A DNA stretch of 8,193 nt from an uncultured Prevotella sp. (GTDB lineage: Bacteria > Bacteroidota > Bacteroidia > Bacteroidales > Bacteroidaceae): NCBI GenBank assembly GCA_947072805.1, contig CAMTJK010000148.1, positions 1 through 8,193 on the forward strand. Reading direction: 5' to 3'. Under the pieces are notes generated by a model. That model had not been told where the DNA came from, made no database searches, and saw only the letters and a program-made list of their open reading frames with translations. This document shows positions 1 to 7,600 of the stretch, piece after piece (within the stretch, counting starts at the first letter, position 1; the number at the start of each line of letters is the position of its first letter). The position numbers and the translations under genes were made by a program.

Positions 1-54
1 TAGAGCACTAGCCTTCCAAGCTGGGGGTCGCGGGTTTGAGCCCCGTTTTCCGCT
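1..54 (+). tRNA. tRNA-Gly (anticodon UCC), 5' end cut off by the window
   Basis: This is the 3' part of a glycine tRNA. The anticodon stem pairs 8-12 with 20-24 around the seven-base loop CTTCCAA, which gives anticodon TCC at 15-17. The T stem pairs 30-34 with 42-46 around the loop TTTGAGC, and the acceptor 3' strand is TTTCCGC (47-53) followed by discriminator T54. The acceptor 5' strand and most of the D arm lie before position 1. The 3' CCA is not encoded, since CAAG follows, so it must be added by the CCA-adding enzyme. It is the first visible member of a tRNA cluster leading into tuf. Confidence 0.93.
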
Positions 55-61
55 CAAGAAT

Positions 62-133
<72 letters not shown>

Positions 134-190
134 CTAATGCGAAAAAGCCAAATCAAGATTATTCATTAAAAAATAAATAAACAATAAGCT

Positions 191-1378
191 ATGGCTAAAG
201 AGACTTTTGTGCGCACCAAACCGCACGTAAACATTGGAACTATCGGTCACGTTGACCATGGTAAGACAACTCTGACAGCTGCCATCACAACCGTTTTGGC
301 AAAGGCTGGTCTTTCAGAAGTTAAGTCTTTCGACCAGATTGACAATGCTCCCGAAGAGAAGGAGCGCGGTATCACCATCAACACCGCTCACGTAGAGTAT
401 GAGACTGCTAACCGTCACTACGCTCACGTGGACTGCCCGGGACACGCTGACTACGTGAAGAACATGGTTACCGGTGCTGCTCAGATGGACGGCGCTATCA
501 TCGTAGTTGCTGCTACTGACGGTCCGATGCCCCAGACTCGCGAACACGTGCTTCTCGCTCGTCAGGTGAACGTTCCCCGCTTGGTCGTTTTCCTGAACAA
601 GTGTGACATGGTTGAGGACGAGGAAATGCTCGAACTCGTTGAAATGGAAATGCGCGAACTCCTCGATCAGTATGAGTACGATGGCGACAATACTCCTATC
701 ATCCGCGGTTCTGCACTCGGCGCACTGAACGGTGTTGAGAAGTGGGAACAGAAGGTTATGGAGCTCATGGAAGCTGTTGATAACTGGATCCCCCTGCCTC
801 CGCGTGAGGTTGACAAACCTTTCTTGATGCCTGTTGAGGACGTGTTCTCTATCACCGGTCGTGGTACTGTGGCTACAGGTCGTATCGAAACAGGTCGCGT
901 AAAGGTTGGTGACGAAGTTGAACTGCTCGGTCTCGGCGAGGACAAGAAGTCGGTTGTTACCGGTGTTGAAATGTTCCGCAAGATTCTTGACGAAGGTGAA
1001 GCAGGTGATAACGTAGGTTTGCTGCTCCGCGGTATCGACAAGCAGGAAATCAAGCGTGGTATGGTGCTCTGCCATCCGGGACAGATCAAGCCTTTCAAGA
1101 AGTTCAAGGCTCAGATCTACGTTCTGAAGAAGGAAGAAGGTGGACGTCACACTCCGTTCGGAAACAAGTATCGTCCCCAGTTCTACCTCCGTACTATGGA
1201 CTGTACAGGTGAAATCTCTCTGCCCGAGGGCGTAGAAATGGTAATGCCCGGCGATAACGTAACTATCACTGTTGAGCTTATCTACGCTGTTGCACTGAAC
1301 GTTGGTCTGCGTTTCGCTATCCGCGAAGGTGGTCGTACAGTAGGTGCTGGTCAGATTACAGAGATCATCGACGACTAA
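191..1378 (+). CDS. tuf: Elongation factor Tu
   Basis: EF-Tu is the cytoplasmic GTPase that carries aminoacyl-tRNA to the ribosomal A site; it is recycled by EF-Ts. The 395-residue protein is full length (E. coli has 394). The GTPase motifs are visible in order: P-loop GHVDHGKT at 19-26, switch I RGITIN with Thr62, DCPGH at 81-85 with the catalytic His85, NKCD at 136-139 and SAL at 174-176. The beta-barrel domains 2 and 3 follow to the C terminus. The start is the ATG giving MAKETF, the usual EF-Tu N terminus; it has no Shine-Dalgarno sequence, only an A/T-rich run. No promoter box is visible in the 57 bases after tRNA-Thr, so it is probably co-transcribed with the tRNAs. Whether a second tuf copy exists elsewhere cannot be seen here. 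Confidence 0.99.
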   Translation: MAKETFVRTKPHVNIGTIGHVDHGKTTLTAAITTVLAKAGLSEVKSFDQIDNAPEEKERGITINTAHVEYETANRHYAHVDCPGHADYVKNMVTGAAQMDGAIIVVAATDGPMPQTREHVLLARQVNVPRLVVFLNKCDMVEDEEMLELVEMEMRELLDQYEYDGDNTPIIRGSALGALNGVEKWEQKVMELMEAVDNWIPLPPREVDKPFLMPVEDVFSITGRGTVATGRIETGRVKVGDEVELLGLGEDKKSVVTGVEMFRKILDEGEAGDNVGLLLRGIDKQEIKRGMVLCHPGQIKPFKKFKAQIYVLKKEEGGRHTPFGNKYRPQFYLRTMDCTGEISLPEGVEMVMPGDNVTITVELIYAVALNVGLRFAIREGGRTVGAGQITEIIDD

Positions 1379-1426
1379 AAAATATGTTGAAGTTCCGATT
1401 TGTCGGAGCCGAAACGAAACAAATGG

Positions 1427-1459
1427 GGTTTCCGTCATAGAATGGCGGAAACCTATTTT
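1427..1459 (+). terminator. Hairpin with T-rich tail after tuf, touching tRNA-Trp
   Basis: GGTTTCCGTC (1427-1436) pairs with GGCGGAAACC (1444-1453): ten pairs including one G-U, around the loop ATAGAAT. The tail TATTTT (1454-1459) follows at once. This has the form of an intrinsic terminator, though the T tract is short. A smaller hairpin, TCCGA-TTTG-TCGGA (1394-1407), lies just upstream. The tail ends exactly where tRNA-Trp begins, so the structure may be a partial terminator limiting tuf read-through, or a processing element. Which one applies is inference. Confidence 0.6.
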
Positions 1460-1532
1460 ACGGGATTAGCTCAGTTGGTAGAGCACTGGTCTCCAAAACC
1501 AGGTGTCGGGAGTTCGAGCCTCTCATCCCGTG
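1460..1532 (+). tRNA. tRNA-Trp (anticodon CCA)
   Basis: This is a complete tryptophan tRNA of 73 bases. The acceptor stem pairs ACGGGAT (1460-1466) with ATCCCGT (1525-1531), with discriminator G1532, the expected base for a bacterial tRNA-Trp. The anticodon stem CTGGT/ACCAG encloses CTCCAAA, giving anticodon CCA at 1493-1495. The T stem GGGAG/CTCTC encloses TTCGAGC. The 3' CCA is not encoded. It lies between tuf and secE, 17 bases before secE, so it is probably cut out of a longer transcript that also carries secE-nusG. Confidence 0.97.
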
Positions 1533-1549
1533 CAAAAAAGAAAGAACGT

Positions 1550-1741
1550 ATGTTTAATAGTATTGTAAATTATTGCAAGGCTTGTTACGACGAACTTGCT
1601 CATAAGACTACTTGGCCAACATGGTCAGAGCTGACACACAATGCAGTGGTTGTTTTATCTGCTTCCCTTGTCATTGCATTGGTAGTGTGGGCATTGGATT
1701 CTGTGTTTAAGTTAGTAATGACCTCTATCTATCCATCCTAA
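1550..1741 (+). CDS. secE: Preprotein translocase subunit SecE
   Basis: SecE is the small essential subunit that clamps SecY in the inner-membrane protein-conducting channel. The 63-residue product is the short single-span form found in most bacteria, unlike the three-span form of E. coli. An amphipathic N-terminal segment (about 1-20) leads to the conserved TTWPTWSEL stretch (20-28), followed by one hydrophobic membrane segment (about 32-49) and a short tail. The ATG at 1550 was chosen because it gives the typical N terminus. The frame stays open upstream to an ATG at 1400, but that extension would translate straight through tRNA-Trp and is not real. It is followed after 14 bases by nusG, the usual partner gene in bacteria. 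Confidence 0.96.
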   Translation: MFNSIVNYCKACYDELAHKTTWPTWSELTHNAVVVLSASLVIALVVWALDSVFKLVMTSIYPS

Positions 1742-1755
1742 AATCTTAGTTCAAG

Positions 1756-2301
1756 ATGGCTGAAACTGGAATGAAATGGTATGTTCTTCGTGCCGTTAGT
1801 GGAAAGGAAGCAAAAGTCAAGGAATATCTTGAAGCTGCAATCAAACACGACTCGGTATTGTCGGCTAACGTTAGTCAGGTGCTCCTGCCTACCGAAAAGT
1901 ACGCAATGCTGCGTAACGGCAAGCGCGTAATCAAGGAGAAACTCTTTCTGCCGGGTTATGTGCTCATAGAGGCAAACCTTCAGGGCGAGGTGGCACACAC
2001 CTTGCGATTCATGCCTAATGTATTGGGATTCCTGGGTGGCTTGGATAACCCCACACCTATTCGTCAGGCGGATATCAACCGAATACTCGGAAATGTCGAT
2101 AATTCGGCAATAGAGAACATCGACTTGAGCGTTCCCTATAGCGTGGATGAGACAGTGAAGGTAACGGAAGGACCGTTCAGCGGATTCAGTGGAGTAATAG
2201 AAGAGGTAAATGCGGACAAACGCAAACTGAAGGTGATGGTCAAAATCTTCGGACGTAAAACTCCGTTGGAACTCGGCTTTATGCAAGTTGAAAAGGAATA
2301 G
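1756..2301 (+). CDS. nusG: Transcription elongation/antitermination factor NusG
   Basis: NusG binds the clamp of RNA polymerase, promotes processive elongation, and can couple transcription to Rho or to the ribosome. The 181-residue protein has the two standard domains: an N-terminal NGN domain (about 6-115) opening with MKWYVLRAVSGKEAKVKEY and containing FLPGYVLIEA near 64-73, and a C-terminal KOW domain (about 130-181) with VTEGPFSGFSGVIEEV from residue 136. The length is normal and there is no large insertion. The first ATG of the frame is used; a second ATG at 1771 directly before KWYVLR would give a protein five residues shorter and cannot be excluded. The gene sits 14 bases after secE, consistent with one transcript. 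Its stop is followed by the rplK leader. Confidence 0.97.
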   Translation: MAETGMKWYVLRAVSGKEAKVKEYLEAAIKHDSVLSANVSQVLLPTEKYAMLRNGKRVIKEKLFLPGYVLIEANLQGEVAHTLRFMPNVLGFLGGLDNPTPIRQADINRILGNVDNSAIENIDLSVPYSVDETVKVTEGPFSGFSGVIEEVNADKRKLKVMVKIFGRKTPLELGFMQVEKE

Positions 2302-2312
2302 GCGTAATTTTG
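2280..2312 (+). promoter_or_regulatory. Possible Bacteroidota-type promoter for rplK
   Basis: TAATTTTG at 2305-2312 matches the Bacteroidota -7 element TAnnTTTG exactly. A weak -33 candidate TATG (2280-2283; consensus TTTG) sits 21 bases upstream, inside the end of nusG, at the upper limit of the usual spacing. The start of transcription would fall near 2318, leaving a leader of about 80 bases before rplK. The -7 box also lies in a small hairpin, CGTAA-TTTTG-TTACG (2303-2317), so the match could be accidental. Confidence 0.35.
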
Positions 2313-2348
2313 TTACGGTGCGCCGACGTCTTTTGTACGTTCAGTCGC

Positions 2349-2372
2349 TGAGACAAACGTCTCAAGGCTTTT
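2349..2372 (+). promoter_or_regulatory. Stem-loop in the rplK leader
   Basis: TGAGAC (2349-2354) pairs perfectly with GTCTCA (2359-2364) around the four-base loop AAAC, and CTTTT follows at 2368-2372. A second, weaker hairpin (GACGT/ACGTT around CTTTTGT) precedes it near 2325-2341. The leader of an L11-L1 operon is where L1 often binds to repress its own synthesis, so this is the place to look for such a site. I cannot match it to the known L1-binding motif, and six pairs with four T make a weak terminator. Confidence 0.3.
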
Positions 2373-2398
2373 AAATCAATCAATTATTAATTAAAGAA

Positions 2399-2839
2399 AT
2401 GGCTAAAGAAGTTGCTGGATTAATCAAATTACAGATTAAAGGTGGCGCTGCGAATCCCTCACCTCCAGTAGGACCTGCTCTGGGTTCTAAGGGTATCAAC
2501 ATCATGGGATTCTGCAAAGAGTTCAACGCCAGAACCCAGGATAAGGCAGGAAAAATTCTTCCTGTTGTTATCACTTACTACAATGACAAGTCATTCAGCT
2601 TCGTAATCAAGACTCCTCCTGCTGCCGTACAGCTCATGGAGGCTGCCAAGGTTAAGGGCGGTTCTGCACAGCCTAACCGTAAAAAGGTTGCAACCGTAAC
2701 TTGGGATCAGGTAAAGGCTATCGCAGAAGACAAGATGAGCGACTTGAATTGCTTCACTGTTGAATCAGCCATGCGTCTGATTGCAGGTACAGCAAGAAGT
2801 ATGGGTATCACTGTACAAGGGGAGTTCCCTGGTAAATAA
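2399..2839 (+). CDS. rplK: 50S ribosomal protein L11 (uL11)
   Basis: L11 binds the GTPase-associated region of 23S rRNA at the base of the L7/L12 stalk and is where thiopeptides such as thiostrepton act together with the rRNA. The 146-residue protein is complete (E. coli 141). The N-terminal domain carries the proline-rich ANPSPPVGPALG at 18-29, followed by GINIMGFCKEFN. The C-terminal rRNA-binding domain ends with the signature GTARSMGI before the tail. The start gives MAKEV, as in the family, and is preceded by an A/T-rich stretch with no Shine-Dalgarno sequence. It is the first gene of the ribosomal protein block, 97 bases after nusG and 21 bases before rplA. Confidence 0.98.
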   Translation: MAKEVAGLIKLQIKGGAANPSPPVGPALGSKGINIMGFCKEFNARTQDKAGKILPVVITYYNDKSFSFVIKTPPAAVQLMEAAKVKGGSAQPNRKKVATVTWDQVKAIAEDKMSDLNCFTVESAMRLIAGTARSMGITVQGEFPGK

Positions 2840-2860
2840 TTTATAACTTCAATTAAGACA

Positions 2861-3553
2861 ATGAGTAAACTGACAAAAAATCAAAAGTTGGTAGCTGATA
2901 AGGTTGAAGCAGGGAAAGCATACTCTTTGAAAGAAGCTTCAGAATTGGTTAAGGAAATAACCACAACCAAGTTTGATGCTTCACTTGATATTGACGTACG
3001 CTTGGGCGTTGACCCGCGTAAGGCAAACCAAATGGTACGTGGCGTGGTTTCACTGCCCCACGGAACAGGTAAGGTTACGCGTGTGCTCTGCCTCTGTACA
3101 CCTGACGCTGAAGCTGCAGCTAAGGAAGCTGGTGCCGACTATGTTGGTCTCGATGAATATATCGAGAAAATCAAAGGTGGTTGGACAGATGTTGATGTTA
3201 TCATTACAATGCCGTCGTGCATGGGTAAAATCGGTCCCCTCGGTCGCGTGCTCGGTCCCCGCGGACTTATGCCTAACCCAAAGAGCGGCACTGTGACTAT
3301 GGACGTTGCTAAAGCAGTAAAAGAGGTTAAGCAGGGTAAGATAGACTTCAAGGTCGATAAGGCAGGTATCGTGCACGCTTCGATCGGCAAGGTTTCTTTC
3401 GACCCCGAGAAGATATACGAAAACGCTAAAGAGTTTGTTCAGACTATCGTCAAGCTCAAACCCGCTGCCGCTAAAGGTACATATCTTAAGAGTATCTTTA
3501 TTTCAAGCACTATGAGTAGAGGTATCAAGGTAGATCCTAAATCAGTTGAATAA
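2861..3553 (+). CDS. rplA: 50S ribosomal protein L1 (uL1)
   Basis: L1 forms the mobile stalk at the E-site side of the large subunit and helps release deacylated tRNA; in many bacteria it also represses the L11-L1 mRNA. The 230-residue protein is full length (E. coli 234). The family signature is clear: IGPLGRVLGPRGLMPNPKSG runs up to residue 143, with MPNPKSGT at 137-144. Lysine-rich N- and C-terminal parts of domain I flank the inserted domain II. The start ATG gives MSKLTKNQK, typical for the family. Spacing is tight on both sides, 21 bases after rplK and 20 bases before rplJ, so the genes are co-transcribed. Confidence 0.98.
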   Translation: MSKLTKNQKLVADKVEAGKAYSLKEASELVKEITTTKFDASLDIDVRLGVDPRKANQMVRGVVSLPHGTGKVTRVLCLCTPDAEAAAKEAGADYVGLDEYIEKIKGGWTDVDVIITMPSCMGKIGPLGRVLGPRGLMPNPKSGTVTMDVAKAVKEVKQGKIDFKVDKAGIVHASIGKVSFDPEKIYENAKEFVQTIVKLKPAAAKGTYLKSIFISSTMSRGIKVDPKSVE

Positions 3554-3573
3554 CTCGTTAAAAGTTTAGTAAA

Positions 3574-4092
3574 ATGAAAAAGGAAGTAAAAGATACTATC
3601 ATCGTAGAACTCGGAGAGAAGTTGAAGCAATATCCGCATTTCTATCTGGTGGACATCACCGGACTGAATGCTGAGCAGACAAGCAATCTCCGTCGCAAGT
3701 GCTTCAAGAACGAAATAAAAATGGTGGTCGTGAAGAACACTCTGCTCCACAGAGCACTCATGGCTGCTGATGCGGATTTCGAAAAGCTTTATGCTTGCTT
3801 GAAAGGCAATACTGCTGTGCTGTTCTCAAATACAGCCAATACTCCCGCCAAATTGCTCAAGGAATATACAAAAGAGGGTATACCCGCGCTGAAAGCTGCT
3901 TACGCAGAGGAAAGCATATTTGTGGGTGCCGACAAACTTGAGGAACTGGTTGCAATCAAGAGCAAGAACGAACTCATCGCAGACGTTGTGGCTTTGCTGC
4001 AGTCTCCTGCAAAGAATGTCGTTTCAGCTCTACAGTCAGGCGCAAACACTATACATGGTGTGCTGAAGACCTTAGGCGAGCGTCCTGAATAA
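3574..4092 (+). CDS. rplJ: 50S ribosomal protein L10 (uL10)
   Basis: L10 anchors the L7/L12 dimers to the ribosome next to L11. The 172-residue protein is of normal length (E. coli 165). The N-terminal globular rRNA-binding domain contains the motif YLVDITGLNAEQTSNLRRK and then VVVKNTLLHRAL. The C-terminal part ends in a long helix (about 135-168) that binds L12 dimers. The start ATG gives MKKEVKD. Only 20 bases separate it from rplA, too few for the long folded L10 leader that autoregulates this pair in E. coli and Bacillus. It is followed after 76 bases by rplL. Confidence 0.97.
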   Translation: MKKEVKDTIIVELGEKLKQYPHFYLVDITGLNAEQTSNLRRKCFKNEIKMVVVKNTLLHRALMAADADFEKLYACLKGNTAVLFSNTANTPAKLLKEYTKEGIPALKAAYAEESIFVGADKLEELVAIKSKNELIADVVALLQSPAKNVVSALQSGANTIHGVLKTLGERPE

Positions 4093-4168
4093 ATATTGGC
4101 TTATGCCGGACAGAGGTCACAAAGAGTTAAGTAATCAACATTAAAAAATCATTAAAATTTAGAATAAA

Positions 4169-4549
4169 ATGGCAGATATCAAAGCTATTGCTGAAGAATT
4201 GGTAAATCTTACAGTTAAGGAAGTAAACGAGTTGGCAACAGTCCTGAAGGACGAGTATGGAATTGAGCCTGCTGCTGCAGCTGTTGCTGTTGCTGCTGGT
4301 CCTGCTGCTGGTGGCGCTGCTGCCGAGGCAGAGGAGAAGACATCTTTCGACGTAGTTCTGAAAGAAGCTGGTGCAGCTAAACTGCAGGTTGTAAAGGCTG
4401 TTAAGGAAGCTTGCGGTCTTGGTCTGAAAGAGGCTAAGGACCTCGTTGATGGCGCTCCTTCTACTCTGAAGGAAGGCATGTCTAAGGACGAGGCTGAGAA
4501 CCTGAAGAAGACCATCGAGGCTGCAGGTGCTGTAGTTGAGCTGAAATAA
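4169..4549 (+). CDS. rplL: 50S ribosomal protein L7/L12 (bL12)
   Basis: L7/L12 is present in several copies per ribosome as the flexible stalk that recruits and stimulates EF-Tu, EF-G, IF2 and RF3. The 126-residue acidic protein has the three expected parts: an N-terminal dimerisation and L10-binding helix pair (1-32), an alanine/glycine-rich hinge (about 34-54), and a C-terminal factor-binding domain (about 57-126) with CGLGLKEAKDLVDGAP and a final GAVVELK. The start ATG gives MADIKAIAEEL. The upstream gap of 76 bases is A/T-rich with no clear promoter box. Translation ends with tandem stops TAATAA (4547-4552), consistent with very high expression. A strong hairpin follows 22 bases later. 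Confidence 0.98.
   Translation: MADIKAIAEELVNLTVKEVNELATVLKDEYGIEPAAAAVAVAAGPAAGGAAAEAEEKTSFDVVLKEAGAAKLQVVKAVKEACGLGLKEAKDLVDGAPSTLKEGMSKDEAENLKKTIEAAGAVVELK
4269..4324 (+). repeat. GCT-rich tract coding for the L7/L12 hinge
   Basis: This short low-complexity stretch is made mostly of GCT, GTT and GGT codons, with runs such as GCTGCTGCAGCTGTTGCTG. It encodes the alanine-rich flexible hinge of L7/L12. Hinge length varies between species, and this kind of repeat can gain or lose codons by slippage. No reading-frame damage is seen. Confidence 0.6.
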
Positions 4550-4571
4550 TAAATTTCACAACTATACTTTT

Positions 4572-4604
4572 GGTTAAGAATCTCTCAGTAGGAGATTCTT
4601 AACC
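4572..4604 (+). terminator. Strong hairpin between rplL and rpoB (attenuator or terminator)
   Basis: GGTTAAGAATCTC (4572-4584) and GAGATTCTTAACC (4592-4604) form 13 perfect pairs around the loop TCAGTAG. TTTTGTGTCTTA follows directly. It is the strongest hairpin I found in the window. It stands 22 bases after the rplL stop and 65 bases before rpoB. In E. coli a partial terminator at this junction lowers rpoBC relative to the ribosomal protein genes, and this hairpin probably does the same. The T run is only four long before a G, which fits partial rather than complete termination. Confidence 0.8.
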
Positions 4605-4669
4605 TTTTGTGTCTTATAGAGACCAATCCGACAATCAGGACTTACCGGTCCAAACAAGATAAACATTTT

Positions 4670-7600
4670 ATGGCTTCAAAAATAGTAAACAACAGAGTAA
4701 ACTTTGGCAGCGTCAAGAATCCGATGCCCTTTCCGGACTTTCTCGATGTGCAATTAAAGTCTTTCAAAGACTTCCTACAGTTAGACACTCCGCCTGAAGA
4801 ACGCAAGAATGACGGCTTGTATAAGGTGTTCTCTGAGAACTTCCCTATCACCGATACGCGTAACAATTTCGTTCTTGAGTTCTTGGATTACTATATCGAC
4901 CCGCCCCGCTATTCTATAGATGAATGTCTGGAGCGCGGACTGACATATAGCGTACCCTTGAAGGCTAAGTTGAAATTGTATTGTACAGATCCAGACCATG
5001 AGGATTTCGGAATGGTGATTCAGGATGTCTTCCTTGGACCTATTCCTTATATGACAGCCAACGGTACGTTTGTCATCAATGGCGCAGAGCGTGTCGTTGT
5101 GTCGCAGCTGCATCGCTCGCCGGGCGTATTCTTCGGACAGAATGTTCATGCAAACGGCTCGCTGCTTTATTCTGCACGTATCATTCCGTTCAAGGGTTCA
5201 TGGATAGAATTCGCAACGGATATAAATAATGTGATGTATGCTTACATCGACCGTAAGAAGAAATTGCCGGTAACAACTCTTTTGCGTGCAATCGGATTTG
5301 AAACGGATAAGGATATCCTGCAGATATTCGACCTGGCAGAGGAAATAAAGGTGAACAAGTCTTCGATAAAGAAGGCCATCGGCAGAAAGCTGGCAGCACG
5401 CGTGCTGAAGAGCTGGAACGAGGACTTCGTGGATGAAGATACCGGAGAAGTTGTTTCTATCGAACGCAATGAAGTAATCATGGAGCGCGAGACGGAGATA
5501 ACAGAAGACAACATGGAGGAAATCCTCGAGAGTGGAGCACAGACAATACTTGTTCACAGAGATGAATCTGTGGCACAGGATTACTCTATAATCTTCAATA
5601 CGCTGCAGAAGGACCCGAGCAACTCTGAGAAAGAAGCTGTATTGTACATCTACCGTCAGTTGCGTAATGCTGATCCGGCTGACGATGCGAGCGCAAGAGA
5701 AGTTATACAGAACCTGTTCTTCTCAGACAAACGTTATGATCTTGGTGATGTAGGACGTTACCGCATCAACAAGAAGCTCGGCTTGAACACCGAAATGGAC
5801 GTGAGAGTGCTCACCAAAGAGGATATCATCGAGATTATCAAATACCTCATCCAGCTTATAAACTCAAAGGCAACGGTAGACGATATCGACCACTTGTCGA
5901 ATCGTCGTGTACGTACTGTCGGCGAACAGCTGAGCAATCAGTTCTCAATAGGTCTTGCACGTATGAGCCGAACAATCCGCGAGCGTATGAATGTGCGCGA
6001 CAACGAGGTGTTTACTCCTACAGATCTTATCAATGCCAAGACTATTTCAAGCGTCATCAACTCGTTCTTCGGAACAAACCCGTTGTCGCAGTTCATGGAC
6101 CAGACCAATCCGCTTGCGGAAGTAACACACAAGCGTCGTCTGTCGGCTTTAGGCCCCGGCGGTCTGTCGCGTGAGCGTGCCGGATTTGAGGTGCGTGACG
6201 TTCACTACACCCACTACGGACGTCTTTGCCCGATTGAGAGTCCTGAAGGTCCTAACATCGGACTTATCTCTTCTCTCTGTGTATATGCAAAGATAAACGA
6301 GCTCGGTTTCATTGAAACTCCTTACCGCAAGGTGCAGAACGGAGTTGCAAACTTGAAAAACGAAGATGTCGTTTATCTCACTGCAGAGGAGGAGGAAGAC
6401 CATATTATAGGTCAGGGCAATGCTCCGTTGAATGACGATGGAACTTTTATCCGCGATGTCGTGAAGTGCCGTCAGGATGCAGACTTCCCTGTTGTGCCTC
6501 CAACGGATGTTGATTTGATGGACGTTTCTCCGCAGCAGATAGCTTCTATCGCTGCTTCACTTATTCCCTTCCTTGAACATGATGACGCCCACCGTGCACT
6601 GATGGGCTCGAACATGATGCGCCAGGCAGTGCCCTTGCTTCACAACGAAGCTCCTATTGTAGGAACCGGTATTGAGAAGCAGGTGTGTGAGGATTCTCGT
6701 ACCATGATTACAGCCGAAGGTGACGGTGTTGTGGAATATGTTGATGCAACAACAATACGTATTCTCTACGACCGTACGGAAGAAGAAGAGTTTGTAAGCT
6801 TCGAGCCTGCACTTAAAGAGTATCGTATCTCCAAATTCCGTCGCACTAACCAGAACATGACAATAGACCTCCGTCCTATCTGTAATAAAGGACAGCGCGT
6901 AAAGAAGGGTGACATACTCACCGAAGGTTATGCTACAGAGGCCGGAGAGCTCGCACTCGGTCGTAACCTCCTTGTGGCTTATATGCCGTGGAAGGGTTAT
7001 AACTATGAGGACGCCATTGTGCTTAACGAGCGTATTGTGCGTGAGGATATACTCACTTCTGTACACGTCGATGAGTATTCTCTCGATGTGCGTGAAACCA
7101 AGCGTGGCGTGGAGGAATTTACCAATGATATTCCCAATGTCAGCGAGGAGGCAACAAAAGACCTTGACGAAAACGGTATCATCCGTGTCGGCGCACGTGT
7201 AGAACCGGGCGATATTCTTATAGGTAAGATTTCTCCGAAGGGAGAGAGCGACCCGTCGCCGGAAGAAAAACTTCTCCGTGCCATCTTTGGTGATAAGGCT
7301 GGCGATGTGAAGGATTCTTCGCTCAAGGCTAACCCGTCACTGACAGGTGTAGTAATAGACAAGAAACTCTTTGCACGTGCAATAAAGACACGTCAGACCA
7401 AGCAGCAGGATAAGATTATTCTTGCTAAAATAGATGAAGAGCATGAGGCAAAGGTTGATGATCTGAAAGACATTCTTGTTGAGAAACTCATTACACTTAC
7501 GGAAGGTAAGGTTTCGCAGGGTGTCAAGGATTATACCGGTACGGAGATAATCACTAAGGGCACCAAGTTTACCATGACCAATCTGAAGAATCTCGAATAT

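Noticed and set aside
314..1438. A 374-codon open frame on the minus strand opposite tuf
   Set aside because: It lies opposite the strongly biased tuf codons, where TTA, CTA and TCA are rare in the relevant register, so long antisense frames arise by chance. Its translation shows no recognisable domain.
1400..1549. An N-terminal extension of SecE starting at 1400
   Set aside because: The extension reads through the tuf-downstream hairpin and the whole of tRNA-Trp. SecE from 1550 already has the normal length and N terminus.
1738..2286. A 182-codon minus-strand frame mirroring nusG
   Set aside because: It is antisense to almost all of nusG, with no family resemblance and no independent promoter or spacing. 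It is best explained as a shadow of the coding strand.
4093..4168. Small hairpins (GGC-TTAT-GCC and GAC-AGAG-GTC) and A/T-rich sequence between rplJ and rplL as a possible promoter or regulatory site
   Set aside because: The stems have only three pairs, and no TAnnTTTG box is present, so the region gives no support beyond an A/T-rich start region.
6557..7362. Several minus-strand frames and one alternative plus-strand frame inside rpoB
   Set aside because: The rpoB frame is intact through the whole region and matches the family throughout. The overlapping frames have no recognisable features.
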